Made by a program: the position numbers and the translations under genes | The notes under the pieces: model-generated | Databases searched by the model: none | Told to the model about the DNA's origin: nothing | Seen by the model: only the letters and a program-made list of their open reading frames with translations | Shown: one piece after another, positions 1 to 8,522 of the stretch | Position numbering within the stretch: the stretch's first letter is position 1 | Layout: every line of letters begins with the position of its first letter | Source of the DNA: Vibrio cyclitrophicus | GTDB lineage: Bacteria; Pseudomonadota; Gammaproteobacteria; Enterobacterales; Vibrionaceae | Assembly (NCBI RefSeq): GCF_024347435.1 | Contig: NZ_AP025481.1 | Coordinates: 620,001-684,000 of the forward strand | Direction of reading: 5' to 3' | Length of the DNA: 64,000 nt

Positions 1-2
1 AT

Positions 3-65
3 ATTGAAAGCTTGAATACGAGTGTAGAGCTTTTCGTTAAGTTCTTAAAGGATGTTGTTGGATAA
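3..65 (+). CDS. 3' end of an upstream gene (partial)
   Basis: The frame beginning at base 3 is open for 20 codons and ends in TAA at 63-65, whose last base is the A of the next gene's ATG. The visible tail (ending KFLKDVVG) is too short to name a family. The one-base overlap with the small lipoprotein gene implies translational coupling, so the two probably form an operon that begins outside the window. Confidence 0.55.
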   Translation: MESLNTSVELFVKFLKDVVG

Positions 66-190
66 TGAAAAAGATGAAGCATTTAAAGTACTTGTTGGCT
101 TTGATCATGCTCTGTATCCTTTCTGCTTGTAGTTCGGCACCTCAGTCGACCATATGTCTTCCAAATAACTGTGATATTTGGGGATACTAA
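65..190 (+). CDS. Small lipoprotein, 41 aa
   Basis: This short frame encodes a basic N-terminus (MKKMKHLKY), a hydrophobic core and a lipobox (LSAC, Cys22), followed by only about 20 residues that contain two further cysteines. It is therefore expected to be exported and lipid-anchored. The start is fixed by its TAATG overlap with the preceding gene. I do not recognise a family, and its role is unknown. The tail is too short for an enzyme, so a structural or accessory envelope role is the only reasonable inference. Confidence 0.6.
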   Translation: MKKMKHLKYLLALIMLCILSACSSAPQSTICLPNNCDIWGY

Positions 191-207
191 CCGTGGGTAC
201 TAAAAGA

Positions 208-702
208 ATGAATAACGAAATACCTGAAATTGCACACCAGAAAAATAAATGGCTATTTAGTCAACTCGATATTGCATATCCTGCAAAAGAGAGCCTCCTC
301 GGTCGAGACATCTATAAAAACCAACTTTCTCAAAAGACTTACCAACTCCTCCCGCAAGACCAAACTCCTACTCAAATTGATGAATTGCACAAAGTCGACT
401 TCCATAAACTGACCGTACTTTTCTCTCTTAACCAAGCCAGTGCCTATCAAAATGAAACCGAAAGAGCGCACATGTTGGAATTCTTAAGCCAGATAATGCT
501 GTCGGACGAACATGAGCTTTATGTAGGGACAACAAAAGGCGATGTTGTGGCGAGTGCGATTGTGACTCAAGGTGCAAGTTGTCTGTTGATATCGGATGTT
601 GTTAATAAGAATGATCAAGATATCAACGGCTTTGCTAAACAGTTACATGATTTTTGGGCACAAGATCATGCTTCTGGCGATCAAGTATGGGTTGAGAACT
701 AA
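208..702 (+). CDS. Conserved hypothetical protein, 164 aa
   Basis: The frame is open from TTG 178, but I place the start at ATG 208 (MNNEIPE); GTG 193 is also possible and none of the three has a strong ribosome binding site. The product looks soluble, with no signal peptide or membrane segment. The segment ELYVGTTKGDVVASAIVT near residues 107-124 resembles the central strands of a GNAT acyltransferase fold, but no acetyl-CoA binding loop is clear, so this is only a hint. It follows the small lipoprotein gene closely and may share its transcript. Function not assigned. Confidence 0.6.
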   Translation: MNNEIPEIAHQKNKWLFSQLDIAYPAKESLLGRDIYKNQLSQKTYQLLPQDQTPTQIDELHKVDFHKLTVLFSLNQASAYQNETERAHMLEFLSQIMLSDEHELYVGTTKGDVVASAIVTQGASCLLISDVVNKNDQDINGFAKQLHDFWAQDHASGDQVWVEN

Positions 703-762
703 AGATTCTTTGAGAAAGCGTTAATCTGAGTACAATACCCCATCTTTTAAAAAGGGTTTTGT

Positions 763-2643
763 ATGTACAAGCTATTGATATCAATCGCTGTATTGTGTGT
801 TAGCGCTTTTTCTCCTGTTACACATGCTAAAGACTGGGATATTAAACAAATTCTAGTTCTGCACTCCTACGAACCTTCCTACCAATGGACCGCGGATTTC
901 CAAAAAGGAATCGAAAACGCGTTCAAACACTCAAAAGCTGAAATAAAGCTCTCTGTAGAATACTTAGATACCAAGCGTATCCATAGCCCTGAGTATTACG
1001 ACGCTTTGGCAGCATACTTCGAAACTAAATATTCGGAGTATAAGTTTGATGGCGTCATTGTCACTGACGATAACGCAGCAAATTTTCTTAAGTCGTTAAG
1101 CTCAGTGATTGATCGTTCGACACCTGTTGTTGCTGCTGGTATCAATGATATTAGTACTGATATGTACGCGGTCACCGACAAGGCGACCGTGCTGTATGAG
1201 AATGACCATATTGATATTAATATTGCGCTTATTGCGCAATTAAGACCAAACCTTAAGAACTTATATTTTGTAAATGATTACAGTGTCACGTCTGAGTTGA
1301 TACGAAAAGAAGTGCATAAAGTAATGGCTGGATTTCCGCATATCAACTTGATTGAAATTGGAAGTCAAACGCTTGAACAAGCGAGCCAATACTTAAAGAC
1401 AATTTCTGTTGATGACGCTGTGTTACTCAGTCACTACAACACAGAGCTACATAAAGCAATTTACCACTCTTACAAAGAGGTAGCGGAGATCCTGTCAACT
1501 TCGAGCGCGGCACCTGTATTTGCGCTTTGGCAATTTAACATCTTAGGTGATGTATTCGGTGGCTATGTAAATCATTCACAAAGTATGGGGGAAGAGGCGG
1601 TCAATGCTTTGGATAAATACGTGCCGCTCGGATTTTCTGCCCCTTTAATTCCGGGTGATAATATACGTTTTGTCTTTAATTACCCTGCAATGAATAAGTT
1701 TGGTATTAACAAGAGTGCACTTCCTGAACAATCGGTAGTCATCAATGAACCAGCTTCTTTCATACGTAAGAATTTCCAAATACTGTTGGGTTTGATCATG
1801 GTGATTGCAGGGTTGAGTCTGATTATCGTAATGCAGTTCATTACTTTACGTCAGAAGAAAGAGTTAGCGAAGAAGAACAAACGAATCCTAGCCCTTCAGA
1901 AGCAGACACTAAATGTTCAAAAGGACATGATTCATGTATTGGGTGAGGCCATTGAAACCCGCTCTGGTGAGACAGGGAATCACGTTAAACGTGTCGCTAA
2001 ATTATCAGCATTACTCGCCAAGCATCACGGCTTAAGTCATCGTGAGGTCGAGATGATTGAGATAATCAGCCCGATGCATGATGTCGGAAAAATTTCGGTA
2101 CCGGAATCGATCTTGGATAAGCCTGGCAAGTTAACGCCACAAGAGTGGGAGGTGATGAAATTACATACTACAGCTGGCTACAACTTATTGAAAAGCGGTG
2201 CTGGTGACATTACTAACCTTGCTGCGATCATTGCTAACGAGCACCATGAGCGTTGGGACGGAGCGGGTTATCCTAGTGGTAAGGTTGGTGAGGAAATTCA
2301 TCTGTTTGCTCGCATTACTGCAGTGGCTGATGTATTTGATGCACTACTTAGTACTCGTTGCTACAAAGAGCCATGGCCATTAGAGATGGTTGTGGACTTG
2401 TTTGAGCGAGAGTGTGGTTATCAATTCGACCCTAAGCTGACCAAGATCTTATTGAATCACTTAGCTGAGTTCGTCGCGATAAGAGATACTTATCCTGATA
2501 CCGAGGATTCACGTCACGTGATCAATTTACAAGGTCCCGTTGATTTACACGATCCTGTTGATTTACAAGCTACTGTCGCTCCAAAAGATGCAACTGACCT
2601 ACAGCAAACAGTGTCTGCAAAGAGTGAGTTAAGTACTGTGTAG
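763..2643 (+). CDS. ABC-type sensor domain plus HD-GYP phosphodiesterase
   Basis: A membrane c-di-GMP phosphodiesterase. A signal peptide (about residues 1-22) leads into a periplasmic domain of the ABC-substrate-binding type (about 27-325, starting ILVLHSYEPSYQWT), then one membrane helix (338-361), a short coiled linker, and an HD-GYP domain (about 385-575). The metal and active-site motifs look intact: HD at 439-440, HHERWDGAGYP around 494-504 and AVADVFDAL around 520-528. The layout suggests a periplasmic ligand controls c-di-GMP breakdown and so motility versus biofilm; the ligand is unknown. The last 50 residues are a low-complexity tail with repeated PVDL units. The ATG at 763 gives a complete signal peptide. 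Confidence 0.9.
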   Translation: MYKLLISIAVLCVSAFSPVTHAKDWDIKQILVLHSYEPSYQWTADFQKGIENAFKHSKAEIKLSVEYLDTKRIHSPEYYDALAAYFETKYSEYKFDGVIVTDDNAANFLKSLSSVIDRSTPVVAAGINDISTDMYAVTDKATVLYENDHIDINIALIAQLRPNLKNLYFVNDYSVTSELIRKEVHKVMAGFPHINLIEIGSQTLEQASQYLKTISVDDAVLLSHYNTELHKAIYHSYKEVAEILSTSSAAPVFALWQFNILGDVFGGYVNHSQSMGEEAVNALDKYVPLGFSAPLIPGDNIRFVFNYPAMNKFGINKSALPEQSVVINEPASFIRKNFQILLGLIMVIAGLSLIIVMQFITLRQKKELAKKNKRILALQKQTLNVQKDMIHVLGEAIETRSGETGNHVKRVAKLSALLAKHHGLSHREVEMIEIISPMHDVGKISVPESILDKPGKLTPQEWEVMKLHTTAGYNLLKSGAGDITNLAAIIANEHHERWDGAGYPSGKVGEEIHLFARITAVADVFDALLSTRCYKEPWPLEMVVDLFERECGYQFDPKLTKILLNHLAEFVAIRDTYPDTEDSRHVINLQGPVDLHDPVDLQATVAPKDATDLQQTVSAKSELSTV

Positions 2644-2953
2644 GCGATTGCGGCCATCATTGGCTTAAGTAGATGCTCTCTTTAACCTTTATAACACTCT
2701 CCAGTTGGCCCTTTTCTTCAGAACATTAGCCAAGTCCCTTTATATTTTGAACTGATATTCATTTGCTTTTGTAAACATGGCAGCATTTGGTTCTAATAAA
2801 GTTGATTTAATTTGGTGAAACCTGTTGCTTAACTTTAGCTATTAAGTGATCAGCTGCATATTTTGCGAAGATAAATAAGTGCGCATCGGTAAACTGTTAC
2901 CTAAGTCATCTCTAGCATTAAGATAACCCTATAGGATAAAGCTTGGATTTGAT
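2644..2953. other. Intergenic region, no gene seen
   Basis: The 310 bases between the HD-GYP gene and the HAD gene hold no open frame with a plausible ribosome binding site and no clear terminator hairpin. AT-rich tracts near 2870-2940 probably include the promoter of the HAD gene, but I cannot pick one convincingly. Confidence 0.4.
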
Positions 2954-3694
2954 GTGAGTGAAATACCTATGCGGCTAGAACAGACTAAATGTGTGATTTT
3001 TGATTGTGATGGAACGCTGATTGATAGTGAGAAGCTTTGCTGCCAAGCTTTAGTGAATGTGTTTGCTGATTTTGGAGCTAGTTTAAACGTCAATGATTGT
3101 TATGCTCACTTTCAAGGCGGGAAGTTAGCCGATATATTGATGGATACACAGGAACGTTTAGGGCTTTCTATCTCGATCGATACGCTTGAGCCGTTATATC
3201 GAACAGAACTAGAAGCATTGTTCCAGCGCCATTTAAAGCCAATGGATGGTGCTATAGAGCTTATTGAATTCCTTAAGCGACAAGATATCGAATTTTGTAT
3301 TGCTTCCAATGCACCTAAATCTCGAGTTGAATCTTCATTAGCGATGACAGGTATGCTTGACGACTTCAAAGGCAAAGTGTTTTCGGCTTTTGACGCCAAT
3401 AGCTGGAAGCCAGAACCTGACCTTATTATGTATACAGCTATGAATATGGGCTTTTTACCCAATGAATGTATTTATGTGGATGACACTTTGAAGGGGATTG
3501 AGGCTGGTGTGCGTGCTGGTATTCAATCGTTCCGACTGCGCCCAAGTATTGAAGAATTAAGCGTATATCCAGAAGCCGGCTCTACAGAACTAGCGGCTCA
3601 GGATATATACAGTTTGGAAGAAATTTCGGTTTGGATTAATGGCAAGCACTGTTCAAGTGGGGGTATACCGAGTTCGGGAGCTTTGGTGGGGTAG
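2954..3694 (+). CDS. yieH: HAD-family phosphatase, YieH-like
   Basis: A HAD subfamily IA hydrolase, predicted cytosolic. Motif I is IFDCDGTLIDS with the nucleophile and acid/base aspartates at D17 and D19. Motif II is near CIASNAPKSR, a conserved lysine lies in NSWKPEP, and the acidic motif is YVDDTLKGIEAG. The order of motifs and the spacing resemble E. coli YieH, a phosphatase reported to act on 6-phosphogluconate, but substrate cannot be read from sequence. The start is GTG 2954 (an ATG two bases upstream runs straight into a stop) or ATG 2969. The 3' end overlaps a small gene on the other strand by 59 bases. Confidence 0.8.
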   Translation: MSEIPMRLEQTKCVIFDCDGTLIDSEKLCCQALVNVFADFGASLNVNDCYAHFQGGKLADILMDTQERLGLSISIDTLEPLYRTELEALFQRHLKPMDGAIELIEFLKRQDIEFCIASNAPKSRVESSLAMTGMLDDFKGKVFSAFDANSWKPEPDLIMYTAMNMGFLPNECIYVDDTLKGIEAGVRAGIQSFRLRPSIEELSVYPEAGSTELAAQDIYSLEEISVWINGKHCSSGGIPSSGALVG

Positions 3695-3851
3695 AGCCGA
3701 GCTCAAGACTAATGACTTTACTAAATTGTTTGGTATGAAAACCGCAAGATGCGCAAGTAAACTTCTCTCCACTTTCTGAAAGCAGATATTCGTCGTGTTG
3801 GCATAAAGGGCACGTGATGTTTTCGGTGTTCGGTGCTTCTGTTTTATTCAT
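3636..3851 (-). CDS. Small zinc-ribbon protein, 71 aa
   Basis: The protein carries two CxxC knuckles (CPLC at about residues 14-17 and CASC at about 33-36) spaced as in a rubredoxin-like zinc ribbon, so it probably binds one zinc ion. An AGGTG ribosome binding site sits just upstream of its ATG. The last 20 or so residues are encoded on the reverse of the 3' end of the HAD phosphatase gene and look unstructured, consistent with read-through into overlapping sequence. Function unknown; small zinc ribbons of this kind are often nucleic-acid or protein-binding adaptors. Confidence 0.6.
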   Translation of the reverse strand: MNKTEAPNTENITCPLCQHDEYLLSESGEKFTCASCGFHTKQFSKVISLELGSTPPKLPNSVYPHLNSACH

Positions 3852-4208
3852 TATGTGTCACCTGCAGCAAGAGGGTAAGCGAAAATAAGACCCGTACTAT
3901 TAGATTACTCCTAAGCTCGATTATTAGACAGTTTTGACTGCTTATAATCTCTCCTTTGCGACTAACTTCATGGTAATGATAATCTGATAGTTAACGGGCA
4001 TACAGGTGGCCATGTTGCATTGTTTTTACTCTGTGAGTTTTCTGAGTAATGGGTTGCTTAGCAGTCTAACGATGTCTCTTTGAAGCATTCTGGACCAATT
4101 TTTCTTGTTTATTTTCTGTTTCCTTTACCCGCTATATCCCCAGTACTTAGTATCTTGCGACGCTAAGCTTAGTTATCAATGGTTAATTAGATACAAAAAC
4201 CCCAATAA
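3852..4208. other. Intergenic region with a lone -10-like element
   Basis: About 360 bases without a plausible gene. A TATAAT hexamer occurs on the plus strand near 3942, but I find no good -35 at the right distance and no gene downstream on that strand. A small RNA cannot be excluded. Confidence 0.3.
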
Positions 4209-4232
4209 AAAAGGACTCTTACGAGTCCTTTT
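4209..4232 (-). terminator. Intrinsic terminator of the chemoreceptor gene
   Basis: A perfect 10-bp stem (AAAAGGACTC / GAGTCCTTTT) with a TTAC loop. Read on the minus strand it ends in a run of six or more T, so it terminates the chemoreceptor transcript. Confidence 0.85.
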
Positions 4233-4289
4233 GGGTTAACTGATTTTGGAACAAGTTGCTTCACGCTGCTTGTCTCGTATATCTCGTCG

Positions 4290-5714
4290 TTAAGTGCGGT
4301 ATCTCGCTAGTGTCTGAGACAGAGAAACCGATGCTTCTGTCAGCTTAGATACACCATTTGAAGAATTCTGTGCGACGTCTTTAATTACATCAGATTGGCT
4401 GCGAATATCATTAAGCTCTGCAGCAATCGTGTTCGCAACATTACTTTGTTCATCGGCCGAGGTCGCTATTTGAATACTCATGTCCATTAACGCTTGCGCT
4501 GAGTCAGCGATAGAGTGAACGTCATGGCCAATATCCGAAATTAGATGACTACTGGTTTGTGCTTGGTCAACGGTTTGTTCGGTAATCTTTGCAATATTTT
4601 GGCTTTCTTGTTGAAGACGCTCAATCATTGTTTGGATCTCAACTGTAGCAGACTGAGTTCTACTTGCTAGGGTTCTTACTTCATCAGCAACAACAGCAAA
4701 ACCACGACCTTGTTCACCCGCACGAGCCGCTTCAATCGCAGCATTTAATGCAAGTAAGTTAGTTTGCTCTGAAATAGCGTTGATCGTCGTGATGACTTCA
4801 TTAATTTGACTAGTGTTTACGTTGAGGCTAGTAACAGAAGAAGAAGTTTGCTCAATCAAAGAAGAAAGGGTGGTGATCTCTGAGATGGCTTGCTGAACCT
4901 TAGCGTGGCTATCGTTAATTTGTTGTGCGTCTTGTTCTGTTTGTTCTGTTGAACGAGCTGAAATATTAGAAACTTCATTGGCTGACGCGGTCATTTGGTC
5001 CATTGCTGTTGCAACGGAATCCAGTGACGCGTTTTGGCTCATAATTTGAGTTTCACTGCGTTTCATCTCTGTTTCAAAAGATGCAGACGTTTCGCTTAGT
5101 GTCGCAGCGCTGTGGTATACATTGTCTACGAGCTCGCTAAGTGTGTCCATTGAGCGGTCGAGTGCACAACCAATCGTACCGAACTCATCACGGCCTGGGT
5201 GGAAACCAAGTCGTGAGGTTAAGTCACCGTCACCAATCTTTTGAGTGGTTGAATAAAGTACCCAAAGCGCGCCGCCTAAGAAGGTCGCTACCCAATAGCA
5301 GAAAATACCAAAAGGGACACACCATAAGAGACTGAGTAAGAAGGTGTATAGTGCTTGTTGCTTTTGATTTTGTGTATTGATATCGGAAACAGTCAGTGAG
5401 TAGTAGTTACCATCTTTCGCTAACGCGGTTGCCGTAACAGAACCATTGTTGAGTACATTGGTTTCTTGAGGGCGTGATTGTTGGCGAACTGAGTCGATAG
5501 AGGCAGGTGATTCTGATGCAGACAAAATACCTTTAAGTTGATACTCAACCTGCTGTTTTGCACTAGCGTCAATTTGGTCCATTTTACTGACGTAGTTTAA
5601 ACCAGATAAGCTTACCACTGCGGCCAAAAATATTAAGAAAATGACCCAAAACTTATCGTTAATAGACATTTTGATAAACAACTTGTCTATCGTTCGAAAC
5701 TGTACTTCTTTCAT
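4290..5714 (-). CDS. Methyl-accepting chemotaxis protein
   Basis: A 474-residue chemoreceptor. Membrane helices at about 22-41 and 122-148 flank a short periplasmic loop of only about 80 residues, too small for a standard four-helix or Cache sensor. A HAMP linker follows (about 149-205), then the signalling domain, whose conserved hairpin [20 protein letters not shown] is unmistakable near 318-337. There is no C-terminal CheR-docking pentapeptide. It should couple to CheA/CheW and steer flagellar rotation. The start ATG is preceded by GGAG, but most of that site is buried in a stable RNA hairpin (see the regulatory entry at 5721). The gene stands alone. Confidence 0.92.
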   Translation of the reverse strand: MKEVQFRTIDKLFIKMSINDKFWVIFLIFLAAVVSLSGLNYVSKMDQIDASAKQQVEYQLKGILSASESPASIDSVRQQSRPQETNVLNNGSVTATALAKDGNYYSLTVSDINTQNQKQQALYTFLLSLLWCVPFGIFCYWVATFLGGALWVLYSTTQKIGDGDLTSRLGFHPGRDEFGTIGCALDRSMDTLSELVDNVYHSAATLSETSASFETEMKRSETQIMSQNASLDSVATAMDQMTASANEVSNISARSTEQTEQDAQQINDSHAKVQQAISEITTLSSLIEQTSSSVTSLNVNTSQINEVITTINAISEQTNLLALNAAIEAARAGEQGRGFAVVADEVRTLASRTQSATVEIQTMIERLQQESQNIAKITEQTVDQAQTSSHLISDIGHDVHSIADSAQALMDMSIQIATSADEQSNVANTIAAELNDIRSQSDVIKDVAQNSSNGVSKLTEASVSLSQTLARYRT

Positions 5715-5720
5715 AAAAAC

Positions 5721-5745
5721 TCCACGGTAAATCCTTTACCGTGGA
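5721..5745 (-). promoter_or_regulatory. 5'-leader hairpin sequestering the MCP ribosome binding site
   Basis: On the minus strand an 11-bp perfect stem with a GGA loop ends six bases before the start codon. Its 3' arm contains the GGA of the GGAG ribosome binding site, and the stem is followed by G and five T immediately before ATG. It could act as a translational switch such as an RNA thermometer, or as a transcription terminator placed at the start codon. Confidence 0.6.
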
Positions 5746-5862
5746 CTCTAAATAACCGACCCTAATAAAAATGTGATCTAATCCAGGTAACTGTGAAAAT
5801 TAATGATATGGAGATATCAATTATGAGATATCGATCAACTTATTCAATCTCAGATCCCTTTA

Positions 5863-7086
5863 TTAGCCAAGTGACGGTAATAACCCTACTGAAATCAAGA
5901 TTTGGATAGCAATGATAAATATACCAATAGTGCCAGCTAAAAACAGTGCTTTGCTTCCACCTAATACTTGGTAAGTCGTTCCTGTCCCTTGCGATTGAAC
6001 AGAGAAGTCAGTGTAACGAATCTTGTAAACCATGACGGTAGGTAAAAGGATTGCCAGCACAGAAAGCGCAATAGCTGCGTAGCCCAATGCTGTGATGAAT
6101 CCTTGAGGGTAAAACAGAGCAAAACCAAGTGGTGGTAAGAAGGTGATAACCGCTGTTTTCGCACGTTTGCCGTTGCCAAGCTTATTGCTAAGAGAATCAC
6201 CCATGAATTCAAATAACCCTAAACTTACGCCAATAAAAGAAGTCAGTAGTGCAAGGTCCGCGAATACACCGACGATCACGCTCAGGTTGGATTGGTGAAC
6301 GGTTTGCGATAGAGATACTAAAAGCGCGCCCAAGCTTGTATCTGACAATAGTTGTTCTTGGCTAATCACACCTAAAGTCACACTCTGCCAGAAAACGTAG
6401 ATAACTAAAGGTAGTGCTGAGCCAATAATCATTACTTTACGTAAAGAGCGAACATCGCCATCTAAATAGCGAACGATCGATGGAATGCTGCCGTGGAAAC
6501 CGAAAGAAGTAAATACGACAGGAATTGCTGCAACAATAAGACCTTGCTGCAATGGCATACTCATTAGGTACTGAGAGGTAATGTTTGGTGCTAAGAAACT
6601 TAGAACTAAAACCATTGCGATTAGCTTTAACCCAAATAAAACGCGGTTAACTTTGTCGACACTGTGTGTACCAATAGTTACAACGCCTGCAACTAACAGT
6701 GTGAATAGAAGAGTGGTGATTTGAGAGTTGAGCTCGATACCCGCGATATCCGAAATACGTTGGTTAAACTGGGCACCACCGCCCGCGATGTATGCCGCAC
6801 ATAAAGCGTAAAACAGAAACATCACCGCGAAGCTCGCAATCCACTTTCCTTTTGTCCCTAAAATTGTGTGAGCTAAAGTGTGTAGGGTTGCGTCAGATTC
6901 TGCGAATTGATGAAGCTCTACCATTAATAGAGCCGTAAATGCCATTAATGCCCACAAACCCAACATCAAGAAAAGTGAAGTGGAAAAGCCGATACCTGCA
7001 GAAGCAAGGGGAAGAGCGAGCATGCCAGCACCAATCGTGGTACCAGCAATGATCAAAGTACTACCAAAAACCTTTGATTTATTCAT
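5863..7086 (-). CDS. tyrP: Tyrosine/aromatic amino acid permease
   Basis: A 407-residue inner-membrane transporter of the hydroxy/aromatic amino acid permease family (TyrP, Mtr, TnaB). The N-terminal signature GTTIGAGMLALPLA (residues 15-28) and about eleven hydrophobic segments match, as does the length (E. coli TyrP is 403). It is predicted to import tyrosine by proton symport. The assignment to TyrP rather than Mtr is strengthened by a perfect TyrR box upstream. The ATG is preceded by a weak AAAGAA site. No convincing terminator lies downstream; the gene is monocistronic between the chemoreceptor and a large intergenic region. Confidence 0.88.
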   Translation of the reverse strand: MNKSKVFGSTLIIAGTTIGAGMLALPLASAGIGFSTSLFLMLGLWALMAFTALLMVELHQFAESDATLHTLAHTILGTKGKWIASFAVMFLFYALCAAYIAGGGAQFNQRISDIAGIELNSQITTLLFTLLVAGVVTIGTHSVDKVNRVLFGLKLIAMVLVLSFLAPNITSQYLMSMPLQQGLIVAAIPVVFTSFGFHGSIPSIVRYLDGDVRSLRKVMIIGSALPLVIYVFWQSVTLGVISQEQLLSDTSLGALLVSLSQTVHQSNLSVIVGVFADLALLTSFIGVSLGLFEFMGDSLSNKLGNGKRAKTAVITFLPPLGFALFYPQGFITALGYAAIALSVLAILLPTVMVYKIRYTDFSVQSQGTGTTYQVLGGSKALFLAGTIGIFIIAIQILISVGLLPSLG

Positions 7087-7211
7087 TGTATATAATTCTT
7101 TACGTTAGAGTATATTTTCATTGTAATTCTTCTAGCTTAAGTGCATAAACCCAAAGAATATCTCGATTTTCAAGTATTCTGATTGAGTTTAATTCCAAAT
7201 GCAATGCTTTG

Positions 7212-7229
7212 TGTAATTAAAAACATCCA
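7212..7229 (-). promoter_or_regulatory. Candidate weak TyrR box
   Basis: TGTAAT-N6-CATCCA keeps one good half site and lies one base from the strong box, on the gene side. A strong/weak pair next to each other is the arrangement known for TyrR-regulated tyrP in E. coli. Confidence 0.4.
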
Positions 7230-7230
7230 G

Positions 7231-7248
7231 TGTAAATCTTGGTTTACA
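7231..7248 (-). promoter_or_regulatory. Strong TyrR box upstream of tyrP
   Basis: TGTAAATCTTGGTTTACA matches the TyrR consensus TGTAAA-N6-TTTACA at all twelve defined positions. It lies about 145 bases upstream of the tyrP start codon. TyrR with tyrosine or phenylalanine would bind here to repress or activate the permease. Confidence 0.8.
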
Positions 7249-7533
7249 CTGAGGCGTATTTTCAAAAACTTGATGGCCTAAGCAAACGTTTGACTATGAT
7301 CTGGTTCAAAATTGTTAGAGTAAATGGTTGTACTTAGTGTAAGGTGGCAGTACATATGTCGTTCGCGTATACCCCTTTAGCGTAAAAAGGCGCTGATGAC
7401 CGCGAGTAGCTTTAAGCTATAAATATGGAATGGGTAAAGTAGAGTGCGTTCATCAAAGTGACATAATATAAGTCCAAGATGGTGCACTAGTTAACAGGAC
7501 ATTATGTCCACACCAAGGAATAGAGGGGGCACT
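7249..7533. other. Upstream region of the 42-aa gene
   Basis: No gene seen. This part of the 447-base intergenic region must contain the promoter of the small downstream gene; I see no hairpin terminator and no confident promoter. Confidence 0.35.
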
Positions 7534-7662
7534 ATGAGTGACCAATCTTTTAATGACGAAAGTCTTGAGTTGTTAGATGCCATGGAAATTGGTATTGATT
7601 TATCTGACTATGAGCAGACGGTTAAACAATTAGCAGAAGAACTTTTTAACTCTTCAAACTAA
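7534..7662 (+). CDS. Small acidic protein, 42 aa
   Basis: ATG 7534 is preceded by a strong AGAGGGGG ribosome binding site. The 42-residue product is strongly acidic and has no membrane segment or cysteine; residues 10-38 (SLELLDAMEIGIDLSDYEQT onward) look helical. The strong ribosome binding site and regular codon use argue that it is a real gene. No family recognised. A regulatory or protein-binding role is plausible but not supported by any motif. Confidence 0.6.
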   Translation: MSDQSFNDESLELLDAMEIGIDLSDYEQTVKQLAEELFNSSN

Positions 7663-7853
7663 AGTTTTATTAAGTTTTGGGTATACTAAAGCTCAATACT
7701 TCCATAGCTCAATGTTTCCCAAATTAGACAACTCTTAAACTGAGCAAACCTCATTTGCTCACACGTCAATCAAAACTATCCTCATTAAAGTTCGCGAAGA
7801 TAAACGAGTACGTTTACCATATTACTTAGTTCTCGATACTTTAATGAGGTTCA

Positions 7854-8465
7854 ATGAACTTTCTCGCACATCTTCACATCGCGCAACATTGCAAGAGTAA
7901 CTTGGCAGGAAATCTGTTAGGTGATTTTGTTAAAGGCGATCCGAATAAGCATTATTCAACTTCGCTTGCAAATGGCATCAGACTTCATCGATTCGTGGAC
8001 AGTTACACCGACCTCCATGATGTGTCGCGCTCAGCCAAATCACTCTTTTCAGTTCAAACACGGCGCTTTGCTCCTATTGCTCTCGATGTATTTTGGGATC
8101 ATTGCTTAGCCAATCATTGGGAGCAATTCTCACAACAGACACTGGAACGTTTTTGCCTGGATTCCCACCAACAAATTTTCGCACATCAAGAACCACATTG
8201 GCCTGAGAGTTTTATTACTATCCATCAGAAAATGGCGGAACAACGATGGTTAGAAAGTTATCAAGACATGTCTTCAATCGATATGGTACTGCAACGAATG
8301 GCTATAAGAAGGCCCAAACTAGGCATGCTCAAAAACTGTTATGCTGACCTTGAGTACCACTATGATACGTTGCAGTGTCACTTTAATGAGCTTTATCCAT
8401 TGGTTTTAGAGCAAGCTAACCAGTTTAGTACGCTTCAATTGAAGAAAAATCAAAAGGAAAGGTAA
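7854..8465 (+). CDS. acpH: Acyl-carrier-protein phosphodiesterase
   Basis: A 203-residue protein closely resembling E. coli AcpH over its whole length (193 in E. coli): MNFLAHLHIAQ at the start, GNLLGDFVKG, then LHRFVDSYTD and DVFWDHCLANHW. AcpH removes the 4'-phosphopantetheine arm from holo-ACP and belongs to the HD-like metal phosphodiesterases; the His/Asp residues in HRFVD and FWDH fit metal ligands. It is cytosolic. The gene ends 57 bases before the helicase gene, which has its own promoter-like sequence, so co-transcription is optional. Confidence 0.9.
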   Translation: MNFLAHLHIAQHCKSNLAGNLLGDFVKGDPNKHYSTSLANGIRLHRFVDSYTDLHDVSRSAKSLFSVQTRRFAPIALDVFWDHCLANHWEQFSQQTLERFCLDSHQQIFAHQEPHWPESFITIHQKMAEQRWLESYQDMSSIDMVLQRMAIRRPKLGMLKNCYADLEYHYDTLQCHFNELYPLVLEQANQFSTLQLKKNQKER

Positions 8466-8482
8466 ACAGCGTAATGCAGGTT

Positions 8483-8491
8483 TGCTACAAT
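8483..8491 (+). promoter_or_regulatory. Extended -10 element before rhlE
   Basis: TGCTACAAT fits an extended -10 (TGnTAtaaT) with one deviation. Transcription would start near 8498, about 25 bases before the helicase ATG. No good -35 is needed for this promoter class. Confidence 0.4.
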
Positions 8492-8522
8492 CCGCGCCTA
8501 TTTAATCGTTGAGCATCATACT

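Noticed and set aside
178..207. Start of the 165-codon gene at TTG 178 or GTG 193
   Set aside because: TTG 178 lies inside the lipoprotein gene and has no ribosome binding site; ATG 208 is the more ordinary choice, though GTG 193 cannot be fully ruled out.
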